Of a stretch of 64,000 nt of DNA, positions 48,988 through 60,303 are shown one piece after another. Under the pieces are notes generated by a model, which saw only the letters and a program-made list of their open reading frames with translations, had not been told where the DNA came from and searched no databases. The translations under genes and the position numbers were made by a program. The stretch lies in NCBI RefSeq assembly GCF_003473485.1, contig NC_053042.1:44293762-44357761 (forward strand), written 5' to 3'. Positions within the stretch are counted from its first letter, which is position 1. The number at the start of each line of letters is the position of its first letter. The DNA is from Medicago truncatula (Eukaryota > Streptophyta > Magnoliopsida > Fabales > Fabaceae).

Positions 48988-49025
48988 TGTTTGGTATCAC
49001 GGTACCCACCGTGATACCAAACATA
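48988..49025. repeat. Perfect 17-bp palindrome with 4-base loop
   Basis: ATGTTTGGTATCACGGT, then ACCC, then the exact reverse complement ACCGTGATACCAAACAT. The arm resembles the terminal inverted repeat of a known type of plant MITE (TTTGGTATCACGGT), so this may be two ends left joined after loss of the interior. Confidence 0.92.
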
Positions 49026-49204
49026 TGGGTAATTCTCTTGTTTTTTGTTCTTTCTTTTCCTATGTGAAAAATAGATGGAGATGTTGTCACTTGGTGCATC
49101 GTGGATAATCGAATTGTATATTGTTACTAATTACTAATAACACTAACCAAAGGCCAAGGTTCTTGTCTTTCTTTTTCATAGAGCTGTTCTTAACAACGAT
49201 GGTA

Positions 49205-49570
49205 ATTTGACGGGTTCTCTCATGGATGAGAATCTCCATGGAGATGGCATACATATCTAACTGTTTTTTCCTCTTGGAAATAATCCTCAAATCGTCTTTG
49301 CAACTCCAGTTCCATGTCCATTATCTCCGGGGTTTCCTGTTTATTGTTTTCTACACAAGCAAAGAGTTGGTTATGTTCTTCAATCATTTGTGACAGTTTC
49401 TTCACCAGTGTGATTGGATTATGAAGGATGGATTCGCCCGCCTGACCACTGGCTGCTGAAGGAGCTGGTGATCATTGACTGGAACGAGAATCAGTGATGG
49501 TGTTGTGGTCGTTATGTCCAACATTTGTGGAAGAGGACGAACAAAGGTGCTCGTGATATATCTTTACGGC
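49205..49570 (-). pseudogene. Degraded coding-like stretch of unknown origin
   Basis: On the minus strand a frame with coding character (49405-49220) reads MKKLSQMIEEHNQLFACVEN and MELELQRRFEDYFQEEK, a polar, probably helical segment. Similar character continues upstream to about 49570 (SAASGQAGESILHNPITLVK) but is not intact. I do not recognise the family; it may belong to a mobile element. No start, splice sites or continuation is convincing. Confidence 0.35.
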
Positions 49571-50424
49571 TATGGTACACATAGGTCAGGGTGTTGTTAC
49601 ACCAACAAACACTCCAACCTCAAGTTAGTTTTTGAGTGAAAGGTTTAATAGAATAGAATGTGTACATTTCTTCTAGTGCAACGGTCCTTTTAAAGGTAGG
49701 ATTTAAGGAAAAATAGGTCATAAACTCGTCGAGGTTGTAGAGGAATTGGCAATGTGATCGATGGATCACCCTCTGATCTTCATCATGCGGCGATTGTTGC
49801 CTTCGTAGTAGAGTCCATTATGAATTGAGTCCGAACCCAGTCCGAAACACTTGACATATTAAGAGTGTAAAAAAAAATAAAAAAATAGCTTCAATGATAC
49901 ATCCCTGGTATATTTATTACTTTTTGATAAAAAAAATGTTCAGAACTCTCTGTTATGCGTTGCACTTCCATGGTTTTATTATCTTTTGCAGTTTAATCAA
50001 CAACAGTTACACAGTAAAAATTTGTACGTTAAAGATTATCTGATCAACTCAAGGTTTGATATTATTTAAGTTCTCATGGCTTACAAGAATGTGGCAATCT
50101 CTATGTCTTAAACTTTTATTTTAAAAAAATGAATTTAGTGATATAAAATTAAATACCAATTGTAGTATGCAATCCTAAAACTTAGTTACCACAAAACAAA
50201 GCTTTAAAATTATTTAATCGTTACCAAAAAAAATAACAATCAGATTAAATATTGTGGATATTTTTTTTCCCTGTATTCTGTAACGTTAAAATCATCAATA
50301 AATATTAATACTTCCTTCACATCTTAAAGACACGGTTACATATCTTGATGTTTAAATTTCCATGTCTACATTTTAAGCATATCTTTTCCTAGTTATCTTT
50401 CTCTCAATCTATCCAAACCTCAAC
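49571..50424. other. AT-rich intergenic DNA upstream of the phytocyanin gene
   Basis: No gene supported. The last 100 bases before 50425 form the leader of the phytocyanin gene. No clear repeat ends were found here. Confidence 0.5.
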
Positions 50425-51854
50425 ATGTTGCAGCTTCAAAACCCTTTTGCTCTCTTACTTTCATCTTTGTTTGTAACATTCCTTTATCAATGTTCTGCTA
50501 CTCAATTCATAGTGGGGGATTCAGCAGGTTGGGTTATTCCACCATTTCCAACATACTACACTAATTGGACAAACTCCCATTTCATTAGAGAAGGAGATTC
50601 TCTAGGTAAAATTCTAACCAATATTCTTAATTTAGGATGATTATCATTTTTAAATTCTTTCTTTCATATATTTATGTTAGCTAGGAACATTATACATATT
50701 AGAGATTTCAATTCCATTTTTCATGTGTCAAAAAATCAATTTGGATTCCCTGCGGTTGGGGATTTCCGGTATTGACACATTGGAGATATCAATGGCCATT
50801 CAATCAGGATAAGACAGTAACAAAAAAAATGTAGATTTTATTATGTTTTATAAATCGAAAACCTAGCTAGAATTTGGACCGTCATTTTATTGTGTTTTAT
50901 AAATCAAAAAAAAAAAAAAAAAAACCTAGCTAGAATTTGGACCTTCAAATTTCAATCAAATGACCACCAATGTCCTTAACACGTGAATGAGAGAAATCCT
51001 CTACTAAATATAGAGGAGAGTAATGAAGTTATTTCAAATTATAATATTCCATATAGTTTTCTATATGTCATGATATATTTGACATCTTTCTAAAAGTTTG
51101 TCTCTTATATTTAACAAATGATAACAAACATCATCTCTAAATTAATGACAAAAAACATTATTTTCGAAATTGTCTGTATGCAAAAGTAGATTAATGTTAT
51201 CATATATATCAAATTAATTAGGGCTATTGCACAATAGTTTTTTTCTATTATCATTTGAAATACATGAAACACTATATATCCAAAACATTCATGTGCACAA
51301 ACTGTTTTTGTTATTGCTAAATTGAACATTTGATACAATTGTTCTAATGAATTTTGAGAGTTGTTTACACAGAATTCGACTTCAACGCAAGATTCTACAA
51401 CCTAATTCAAGTATCACAATCTGAGTATGAGCATTGCACAGCACTTGAACCTCTGAAGGTATTCAACAGTAGCCCAGTAAATTTCCCATTAAAGGAAAGA
51501 GGTATCTACTACTTCATATGTAGTGTCTCAAATTATTGTACTTTAGGCCAAAAAGTTATTATTAATGTCCATCAAATTCCCCCACAAAATCCACCAACAC
51601 CATCAGCATCACCTCCACAACATCAAGTACCAAAGATATCTCCACAGTTATCACCAAATGGTTCTGCTCCTCAACCTAGTGGTGGCACGAGTAACCCTCC
51701 AGCACCTATAAATGTACCATCTCCTACTCCTGTAGGTGGTAATGTTGGGTGTCCTCCTACACCATCTTCCATTCATGGGGTGAAGTCTAATATTGATGTG
51801 GCATTATTGGTTTGTGCTATGTTTGGTACATTCCTAGGATTTTGGATGATGTAG
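50425..51854 (+). CDS. Early nodulin-like protein (phytocyanin domain, proline-rich, GPI-type)
   Basis: Two exons, 50425-50605 and 51373-51854, GT-AG, phase 1, 220 residues. Layout: signal peptide (about 1-25, MLQLQNPFALLLSSLFVTFL), phytocyanin domain (about 26-130: FIVGDSAGWVIP, GDSLEFDFNARFYNLIQV, GIYYFICSVSNYCTLGQK), a Pro/Ser-rich stretch (about 131-195, arabinogalactan-like), and a hydrophobic tail (VALLVCAMFGTFLGFWMM) that fits a GPI-anchor signal. The two disulfide cysteines are kept (EHC and NYC). Of the blue-copper ligands only the Cys of YFIC remains: the first His position is Asn in FYNLIQV and the second is Tyr in NYC. Copper binding is therefore unlikely, as in early nodulin-like proteins, which sit at the plasma membrane and cell wall. 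The single intron is at the normal phytocyanin position. Confidence 0.88.
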
Positions 51855-52154
51855 GATAGGGCAGGACATTTTCAAGGTGCTTTTTAGATTATATTTAGTG
51901 GTTTGGCAGGGTTAGTTTTGGTTTTTGATTAAATTAAATTGAGACACTCATTTGCTTGTTATCATGTAATGGGATAATTTTGATTTTGTTGTGTTTGGAA
52001 ACTGGATTACTTCAATATATACAATCAAATTCAGTATCTCGAGGTTTACAATAATCACAAACGAAACGAATCAACCATTTGCGCTAGAATCCTAGGATAT
52101 ATATATATACCATTTACCCATAAAGTATAGTATAAGATTGTAGGAAGACCTACC

Positions 52155-52245
52155 AATCAATATCACCATCAAGCATATGAAGCAGCAACAACTACTTGAA
52201 TTAATACTATTGCTGTTACACAATTTGACTTCACCGGCACATGAA
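52155..52245 (-). pseudogene. Fragment of a RING-H2 (ATL-type) gene
   Basis: The minus strand reads EVKLCNSNSINSSSCCCFIC, which matches EVKLCNSNNINSISSCCCSI of the intact gene at 57387-57881, at both protein and DNA level. The rest of the RING domain and the N-terminal part are missing. It is a partial local duplicate just downstream of the fucosyltransferase gene. Confidence 0.8.
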
Positions 52246-52452
52246 AAAATTAAGAGAGAAGTGCAACATAAAAACAATGGCTGAAATCATATAACAAGTC
52301 ATATTACAAAAAATATGTTTAATTATCAAACATATAACTAAATGATATATAGTCCTTTCAAAAAAAAAAAAAAAACTAAATGATAGTCGAAAATAGTTGT
52401 GCGGTCACCATAAACTACAATTAAAATCTTTCAAAGAAAAAGTTGTTAATAG

Positions 52453-54201
52453 CTACTGAAGATCATTGATCAACTTTATACCCGATCCAAAATCCACACA
52501 TCTCCTCATGTATGGAAAAGTTGTGCCAATATCATCCAAGGGTTTTTCCTTGCAATCATGTTTAGGAGGTATATGAAAACAAGGCTCCATAGAGACATCT
52601 TGAACGCAAGGCGAATCCGGGACTTTGGCGTCTATTAATTTGTAAAGAACCCACGGCTTTATGCCTCCCAAACTCTGAGCCACATACCCAAAAGTTGATA
52701 AAGCGCTAGTAACCAAAACATCACATAAACTCAATAGGTATATATCTGTCCATGCTTTCTTGTTGTGCAAGTTATCACCAAACTTTTGATTCTCTTCATG
52801 ACTTGGCTGATAAACCCCTATGCTTTCTCCTGTAACAGTTGGTTTGTTCAAATACATAGTCCTAAGATTCTCACCATACTCTGGATATAAAGATGTTACC
52901 AAAACAGACTTCAAAATCTGATTATTCGATGGAGACACTTCTGAAATATTTGTGGCGAAATCAGGTAGTATCTTATGCTTTTGGCTGCAACTCAAAACTT
53001 GATTCATGATTGTTTGATATGGAGTGAGATTAGGATTAAATACTCTTATTTGGATCCCAATCTTCTCATCTGCCTTGTCCATATATGCTTTATAGAACCT
53101 TTTGATTGGTCCCCATACATCATTTGAAGGTTGAAATAGGTAGCGTCCCAAATGATGAAAAACCGTGTCTTTGTTTGGGAACATTTTGTTAAGCTCTTGG
53201 TTGAAGGATGGAGCCATAAAAAGAGAAGGTACAAAATATTGATCTGATCTTAAAATCAAGAGGGGTACCTTATGTAGAAGATATTGACTATGATCACAAG
53301 AGAAAAACTTTTCATGATCATGACTTGTGTGTTGTAAATTGAGATGCATAACTGATGGTAATAAGAACTCAGTTGAATTGTTTTCCCTATCCTTTTTCAA
53401 AATGTTTTGATAAGTTTCAAAATGATGTCCTTTGTGTTCACTAAAAGGGAAATCTTTAGGCAATATCCATGTTGAATTGGGGAATGGTTCACAAAATAGG
53501 TCAACCATGTCATCATTAAACTCCACCAATAGGACTCGATCGGTGAGGATTGCATAAAGGAATGCTGAAATCATGCTCACCATTCTGTTTCCTAAGCCAT
53601 TGGCATATGTCCATATTATGTACTGACATCCAGTAGTAACATTGGATTTGAACCTACTGAGCTTTACCATGGTTCTCTTGTAAGCTCTAGTATGAGGTCC
53701 ACATCCTGTGTGAAGATCTTCATAGCTACGAAGTTTGGATATGAGATACGGAGAAGGTTTATGAGGCGATACCTTGCGGTATAAGTAAGATTGGTATCTG
53801 CTTAAGCATGATCCTTTATCAAATCCAGAAGAGAGAAGTCCATCAAGGAGTATGTCATTGTCAGCATGACTTTTAGTTGATGGAGATGAACTATTTTTTG
53901 AACCTGTAGATTTGAACATTTTTATTAATTAGTAAAGTAAAAGTTATCATATAAAAATTTATTTATAACATAAGATGTAGAGATTGATATTACCAAGATT
54001 TGTCACATTACACATGGTGCTTTGATTTCTTTGACTTAGTACAATATTCCCTTTTGAAAACCAATCTACAATATTCCCTTTTGATAACCAATCAAAATGA
54101 CCAGAGTTTAAGCTAAGTGTTAATACGAGCAAAGAGAAAGCTATGACAGAGATGACCAAGGAAGCTCTGGTCCCATTTGAACTCAATCCCAACCATGTCA
54201 T
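52453..54201 (-). CDS. Xyloglucan-type alpha-1,2-fucosyltransferase, GT37 family
   Basis: Two exons, 54201-53994 and 53903-52453, joined in phase 1, give 552 residues, near Arabidopsis FUT1 (about 558). It is a type II Golgi protein: short cytosolic N terminus, one membrane segment (about 13-31, ASLVISVIAFSLLVLTLSL), a stem, then the catalytic part. GT37 signatures are clear: IIWTYANGLGNRMVSMISAF (about 164-184), IGIQIRVFNPN (351-361, GDP-fucose site motif I), and DIYLLSLCDVLVTSALSTFG near 456-475. Family members add fucose to galactose of xyloglucan or arabinogalactan proteins in the wall; the acceptor cannot be told from sequence here. The stem holds a repeat (DWLSKGNIV, DWFSKGNIV) from a 27-bp tandem duplication near 54045-54100. 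Confidence 0.93.
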
Positions 54202-56110
54202 GGTGGCTTCACTGATTTGTGAGATAAGTAATGCACATAAATCAACCTCTCATAATACATAATAGTAAAATACATAATATATTACAACAAACAACATCTA
54301 TCAGAAACTTATAATTTACTCTTGGTACGTAGAGACTTGTAACTTATGAAATGGGTTAACATTAATTAATAAATAAGTGAGGAAATAAGAAACATCTAAT
54401 AAACCTCACAAAATAAAATAAATAAAATAAAATAAAAAAGGTATTTTGGTGGGCCCGTGGTTTGAAGGGGTTAAGAAGCCCGATAATGGTGCGGAAAACC
54501 CAAAATTACTTTCAATACCTCCTCAAACGGCAGTTTTCTTAACAATTTATTTAGGTCAAGAGTGAAATGCAATTTTTGAAGCTTAAAAGAGCAATTTCCT
54601 AATGGTTAGCCCATCCAGGCACTAATCTTCGATCTCTAACCTATGTAAGAGAAAGACAAAATAAAGGCTGCATACAATGATACAAGAATACCATGACTTG
54701 GTTATTACAATTAAAATACTACACAAATCTCTTGATAAACATGTGATGACTCTCTCATCAACAGAGACTTAGAAGAACATGAAACAAAAGTCTAAACAGC
54801 ATGAAATCAAAGTTGGGAGCATAACCACTACGTACCTGGAGTCTGGAGGAGATTAACTCTTGTAAACAGCTCTTCTAAATCATATATAATTTTTTGGGTG
54901 ATCAAACCAAACAAAAGAAGAAGATATATATTTATCCTGCAAAAACAAAAAAAAATAGAAATATATTGATTGCATTTCCCATAAAAAAAATAAGAAATAT
55001 ATTATTTGCCTGATTTCTTTCCATATATTTTTAGACGAAATTTAATGTGGTCATTTTTGTTTTTTGAGGGGATTAATATGGTCATATATATCTACCAAAA
55101 AAAAAATATATATGGTCATATTTTTTTTTTGGTTACCTTAATATGCTCATATATGGTGATCGCGGAATTAACCAAGATTAGCAACAAAATATTCTTTCAC
55201 CAAATGTATTAAATGCATCATTTCGAATCTTCTCCGAAAAAGAGACATGAAAACAGTAGGGAAGAAAAATAAAAAATAAAAAAATAATTGTAAACGATTT
55301 GTATCAAAAGAAATTATAAACGATAAATACAGTTATTATTAGTATGAATTTGTATATGAGAAGAAACAAATGAATAAGCAACCTTCAATTTACTCCAAAA
55401 AAAAAAAAGGCAACCTTCGATTTATGGTGATTATTTCATCATGCTCCATAACAAAATAATCGCCATAAACACTGTATTCCCTAAAAAAATAAAAAATAAA
55501 CTAAAACACTATATAAATCCTTTGATTTTGTCCTTAAACTTTTTTTTTTTCCTGGTATTCAGTTAGGAAAAAGAAAACTGTAAGAAATAAAAACATTCCA
55601 TGTAACAAAAAAGAATTCCATTCCATGTCTTACCAATAGAGACGGAAGAATTACGTAAAATAAAAAAATACCTTGGAGAACATGTAACAAAAACCTAAAT
55701 TTTTTTTACAAAGCCTGGAGAAGATTAAGTGTTGCAATTGGCAGCCCTTCTGGATAAATTTTGCAAAGCATATAGTTTTAAATGAAATGATAACCGGTGT
55801 CTTCGGGATTATAAAAGGAAATATTTTTTGGAAATTATGTATTCTATTTTTTAATTAAAAAAATTGTTATTTTCAATGCAAATCATGTCTTCTTTTTCTT
55901 TTAAACATGTGTTTCTTCTTGCTATTCAAAGCACTTGGCTGATATGATAAAGCTCTCTCGCAACTAAGTAATTATAATTCTTGAGTTCGAATTCAACCAT
56001 AAAAATGCATCAATATTATATCTCTTAAATGAGAACTTTGCCACTTAATGTGGCATAAACAGCTCAAAAAATTAGCATTTGCTATTATGTACCTTAAAGA
56101 ATTTGCTATT
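54202..56110. other. AT-rich intergenic stretch upstream of the fucosyltransferase gene
   Basis: No gene is supported. It contains poly(A/T) runs, a short ATAAAATAAAATAAAATAAA tract near 54415, and at about 55965 a weak SINE-like trace (CTTGAGTTCGAATTCAACC). Short open frames here have no family resemblance. Confidence 0.5.
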
Positions 56111-56113
56111 ATG

Positions 56114-56205
56114 TCCCTGTGAGCTTAGCTCATTTGGTAAGGGATAATGCATATTATAAGGTGAATTTCTCTAACCGCTAAATTACTTGACAAAAAACAA
56201 AAAAA
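56114..56205 (+). mobile_element. Shortened tRNA-derived SINE copy
   Basis: CCCTGTGAGCTTAGCTCATT and TTACTTGACAAAAAACAAAA match the two ends of the SINE family at 62355-62498 and 63711-63853. The middle with the B box is missing, so this is an internally deleted copy. Confidence 0.65.
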
Positions 56206-56889
56206 ATATGTTTCTTACATTTTTACTCGATACTTTATGAGTTTGTTCCACATTGTTATATTATTTCAAAAGATATAAATTTGGGTCTTCTATTTTTGGT
56301 CCTATAATGGTAAAACAAAAAAAGTGCGAGCTTACTATTTTTTATAAAAATAAATATTTATTTTACAAGAATTACATTTTTGTGTTTTTTTCTTCAATTT
56401 TTTATATACTAATTCATCCCTTAATATTTAGGGATATTAAAAAATTAATAAAAGTATTAAATTTATTAAAAATTATTATTGTTTTTCATGTTTATCATTT
56501 ATAAGAGAGGATGCATGTTCCCTTATGCGTACAAAAATATTGTATGTAATTGAAAATTTGAAAGTGGTAACATCGTTGAAACTCACATGCACGCAATTGT
56601 GATGTCTTAACTCTTGAGTTCAACAAATTATCTGTTTGTCGGTAGATAATATGGTAACTCAAACTCACACTGCGGTGTATCAAGTTTAAACTTGAGTGAA
56701 GGTGTCCAATGTAACAATTTTGATATTGTAAGTTGAACTGGACTTTACATACCATATCAAACACATTTAATATAATTGTAACAAAAAAAAAACACATTTA
56801 ATATATTTGTTATCATTTTTTTTATTATTTTAAGAAGGAATAAATAAATAATGAACAAAAAATTTGGTCTACCAAAAATATTTTACAGA

Positions 56890-57280
56890 ATGTTAATTTA
56901 CTACGGTGGTTGAAATATGAAGCACATACTATTGTTTATGAGTTCCTTTCCCAAACTCCTCCTAACACTAACAACATTGATCATCTCTTTGATTTGTGTG
57001 TGGGCATGGAATGGTCCTCGAAGAGTCCATTTCTTGAAAATTATAGTATTATGGTCGTCGTCTTCTTGGAATGACAAATGTTTCTTGCATTTGTTGCGGT
57101 AATGAAGACGAAAAAATTAGGTACATTTTTCACGACTATGAACCGATTAGAAAATTAAGGGATCCTTTAATTAATTGATGAAAATTGGGCAATTTCTTTT
57201 AGTCTAGGGCTTATGTTTGTGCAAATTGGAATCTTACGACTATGAATAAGTAATTTGACCGTAAAAATTTGTTAATGGAG
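56890..57280 (+). mobile_element. LINE remnant: zinc-binding region after reverse transcriptase
   Basis: VWAWNGPRRVHFL (about 56998-57036) is the hallmark of the zf-RVT region behind plant LINE reverse transcriptases, and downstream a second frame reads CGNEDEKI then IFHDYEPIRKLRDPLI (about 57095-57170), also of that region. Frames are shifted and stops intervene, so only a fragment remains. It is a third LINE piece in this window, apparently from a related element. Confidence 0.7.
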
Positions 57281-57386
57281 TAAAAATAATTTGCACAGTG
57301 TAATATTCGAAAATCCAAATAATGGAATATTTTAATTGACACGTATCAACCAAAAATGAAAGAAAAAAAACAAACATTTGCTTAGA

Positions 57387-57881
57387 TTATACTGATCTGT
57401 ATGTCTTTCTACAAACTGGACATGTCAACTTCATTATCAACCAAGGATCAACACAAGCAACATGAAACAAATGACCACAACTAGGAAGCATTCTCAACAA
57501 ATCAGATTCTTTATAATCCATCAAACATATTGAGCAGCAACAACTACTAATTGAATTAATATTATTGCTGTTACATAATTTCACTTCAGATAAATATGGT
57601 ATAGTCCTAATTTGATCATTGCTTCTACACACATTTGTAGTAGTACTTTGTTCCAAACGTGGTTGATGTTGTTGATCAGCTGGTTCCATTACAGTAATTG
57701 TGGTTTGGTTGGAGTTTGTGTCATGTACTCCAAGAGGCTGATGAGAAGGAGGTTGAGTAGAAGAAGTGGGTATAGTACATAGATAAGAGGCAATTGTAAT
57801 TAAGAGAGTTATCATTATTAGGCATACAAGAAATAAGATGAAATAAGCCATTTTCTTAAACTCTTCATCATGAATGTTCAT
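57387..57881 (-). CDS. Small membrane RING-H2 E3 ligase, ATL type
   Basis: A single-exon frame of 164 residues from the ATG at 57881 (MNIHDEEFKKMAYFILFLVC). A membrane segment lies at about 13-35. After a variable polar linker rich in Gln, Thr and Pro comes a C-terminal RING-H2 domain: CSICLMDYKESDLLRMLPSC, GHLFHVACVDPW, LTCPVCRK, with the full C3H2C3 ligand set and the Pro and Trp typical of ATL proteins. ATL proteins pass ubiquitin to targets at membranes, often in defence or stress responses. The usual GLD motif is not recognisable, so it is a divergent member close to ATL70-type proteins. A TATA-like box lies about 55 bases upstream. It is related to the gene at 60304-60774 and to the fragment at 52155-52245. 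Confidence 0.88.
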   Translation of the reverse strand: MNIHDEEFKKMAYFILFLVCLIMITLLITIASYLCTIPTSSTQPPSHQPLGVHDTNSNQTTITVMEPADQQHQPRLEQSTTTNVCRSNDQIRTIPYLSEVKLCNSNNINSISSCCCSICLMDYKESDLLRMLPSCGHLFHVACVDPWLIMKLTCPVCRKTYRSV

Positions 57882-57932
57882 GTCTCTACTATAATTATGA
57901 GATCATTGGTTAATTTTGAGCATGATGATTTT

Positions 57933-57944
57933 GTTTATATATGC
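57933..57944 (-). promoter_or_regulatory. Probable TATA box of the RING-H2 gene at 57387-57881
   Basis: On the minus strand GCATATATAAAC lies about 55 bases before the ATG. The motif is a good TATA consensus and the spacing allows a leader of about 25 bases. Inferred from motif and position. Confidence 0.5.
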
Positions 57945-57959
57945 TAATTTCCGTTATGA

Positions 57960-60303
57960 AAAATCTATTGTGAAGTGACATTCAGCATTTCCCTTTTAAA
58001 TAATTACAGTGTTTTCCGTAATGGTAAATCTATATGTCCTATTTTATTTTATGTTGGATCCTAATTTGTCCTATTGTAATACATCAAAATAAGTCAAATT
58101 GTAAGAAAAATATTCTATACTACTGCTGCGTACCGTTATGTATGTCTGATTCATAATTCAAAGTATTAATCTAACACGAGCTCTCTTACATCTTATGTTA
58201 TTCTTCATATATAAGAAATATATGGTTTTGGATCAATGTTTTAGTACATTCATCTGCATCGTTCTTTTACATATATCTGTGATTTTGTAATTTGTTTGTT
58301 ATCTTGTTGCAACATCTTTTGATTTTTCTATGTTATTGTGGTGTTCTTTTGATTTTAATTTTAATTTTTTTTTATTGACTCAAAGGGTGTGCTCTATTCT
58401 GGATGTTTTTAGAGTCTAGGATAAGTAGGTGAATACCACAACAAATATCATATTAGGCTTTTTAGAACAAATTATTTGAGCAAGGATAAACAAACATAAG
58501 TAATAAAACAATACTAAACCAAATGATTAAAATCAATTGGTTAATGACTTCCATCAAATGATGAATTGTTTAGAAGAACCCGAGTTCAATTCTTGAGTGG
58601 AACAATTCTTTGTCATACTTTACTTATCTCCCGATCGAACTTCAAATTATAGGGTCTCTTTCCCCTACAAACTGAATATTTAATACAAAAATAAAACAAT
58701 AATTAGTACTCCCTCCGATCCTAATTATAAAAGACATTTAAGTAAAAATAAAATGATGAATTCAATTCAAATTTTAAACAAAATACATTACCTTTTATTG
58801 ATTAAAATATCTCTTATAAATAGAATCAGAGTGGATTATTTTCTTAAGTTTCTTTTAAAAAAATAGGTTAAAAAGGGTCATGCATGGCAATATAATGTCT
58901 CTAGATTCATGAATGTTGTGTTTACGATTATTGATTTTGCAATCCGAAAAGATTTAACAGTGTAATTTATTGTCCGCTTGTTTTATATTCATGTGTAAAA
59001 TTCACATACATATGTATGTGTGTATATAAGAACAAAAAAGTTCTTTGTTTTGTATTAGGGTCCACCTTTCTCATTTTTATTTTTACTTTTACTAACAAAC
59101 ATAAGTGAATATATATTCGATATTTTCTTTACCATTTTATTTTACAATATTTTATTAAAAATGAAAATGCCAAACTTTTATTTTTCTTGTTTCTGAAAAT
59201 GCTTTTTTTCTAACTTGTCTTCCATTTTTATCTCTATCATAATTATTCACTACATGCATTTTTAATCTTCTTGATAGCAATTTAAAATAAATATAAATTA
59301 AATACATTAAAATCACAAATGTCATCGAAACTCAACGTCACCCAAATATTATCCTAAGAACTTTCATTTACATCATAGAGACCTTTGAACGGGTGAGAGA
59401 TAATGGATAAAAAAAAGACTAATTTATTTGAATGACTTCATCATTCGACGTTTACATTAACTTAAGGGTCATGATACATAATTTTCTACGTAAAAGTTAC
59501 AACTTTTAATTGATTATACAATGTCTCATTTACACTTGCTAACATTTTTTCCTTAAGTTAATTGGATTGTACTAGATGAGATTGGCTTTGGACTTCATAG
59601 AATTTTTGTCTTTCTTGATCACACTTGAATGACCTGAGTTATGAATTAACTAAGTTCCATCACCCACACATTTTCTACTTGGCCAATTATCTCCTTATTC
59701 ATCCCAATTTCCTCCAAACTCATTGTGAAGCTATATTGGGAGGAGGAGGTCTAATCAAAATAATTAAACCTATGGAAGTTATAAGATATGATGATGTTAA
59801 ATAGACGAAGCATCCATCATCGTGGATGCCTTTAAATCAATAAAACCTTTTAGTAATAGGCAAGGGACCATGTGCGTGGGGAGGTGTTGAGAACACAAAA
59901 AGAAGAGCAAACAAAATTAAATAAGACATTCATGACCCGAACTTGAATTTTTTTTTGATCGAATCCAAACTTGAACCTTGATTACGATATTATGCCGCCG
60001 CCAAAAGTTTAATACTCCACCCCGGAACAGATTAAACTCTGGCCTAACCGCGCTATATCAAACACATATACCACCGTCACCTTGTGATCGGCAGTTTGAT
60101 CATGAGAAAAGGTACAAGATTTGATTTAAGTAACCATCTGAAAAATTCATGGAAGATTTATATACATACACAGTGTCATGCCCCATACAGAAGCACTACA
60201 CAATATAATTGTTATTTAAAATGATAAACACTATCCATAAAAACATGGCTATATACACACAAAATGAAAGATTGATTAATTTACAACCTCGTAATATTGA
60301 AGG
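57960..60303. other. AT-rich intergenic stretch between the two RING-H2 genes
   Basis: No gene is supported. It holds a Stowaway-like MITE at 58709-58840 and a trace with AACCCGAGTTCAATTCTTGA (about 58577) that resembles a SINE B-box region. The remainder shows no features I can name. Confidence 0.5.
58709..58840. mobile_element. Stowaway-like MITE
   Basis: The left end TACTCCCTCCGATCCTAATT and the reverse complement of the right end (AATAATCCACTCTGATTCTA then TTTATAAGAGAT) are similar terminal repeats of the CTCCCTCCGATCC type, with TA-rich flanks. The body is about 130 bp and AT-rich with no coding. Confidence 0.5.

Noticed and set aside
56917-57102. Small secreted-protein gene (61-codon plus-strand frame)
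   Set aside because: The frame reads into VWAWNGPRRVHF, a LINE zf-RVT hallmark, and continues in a shifted frame with more LINE sequence.
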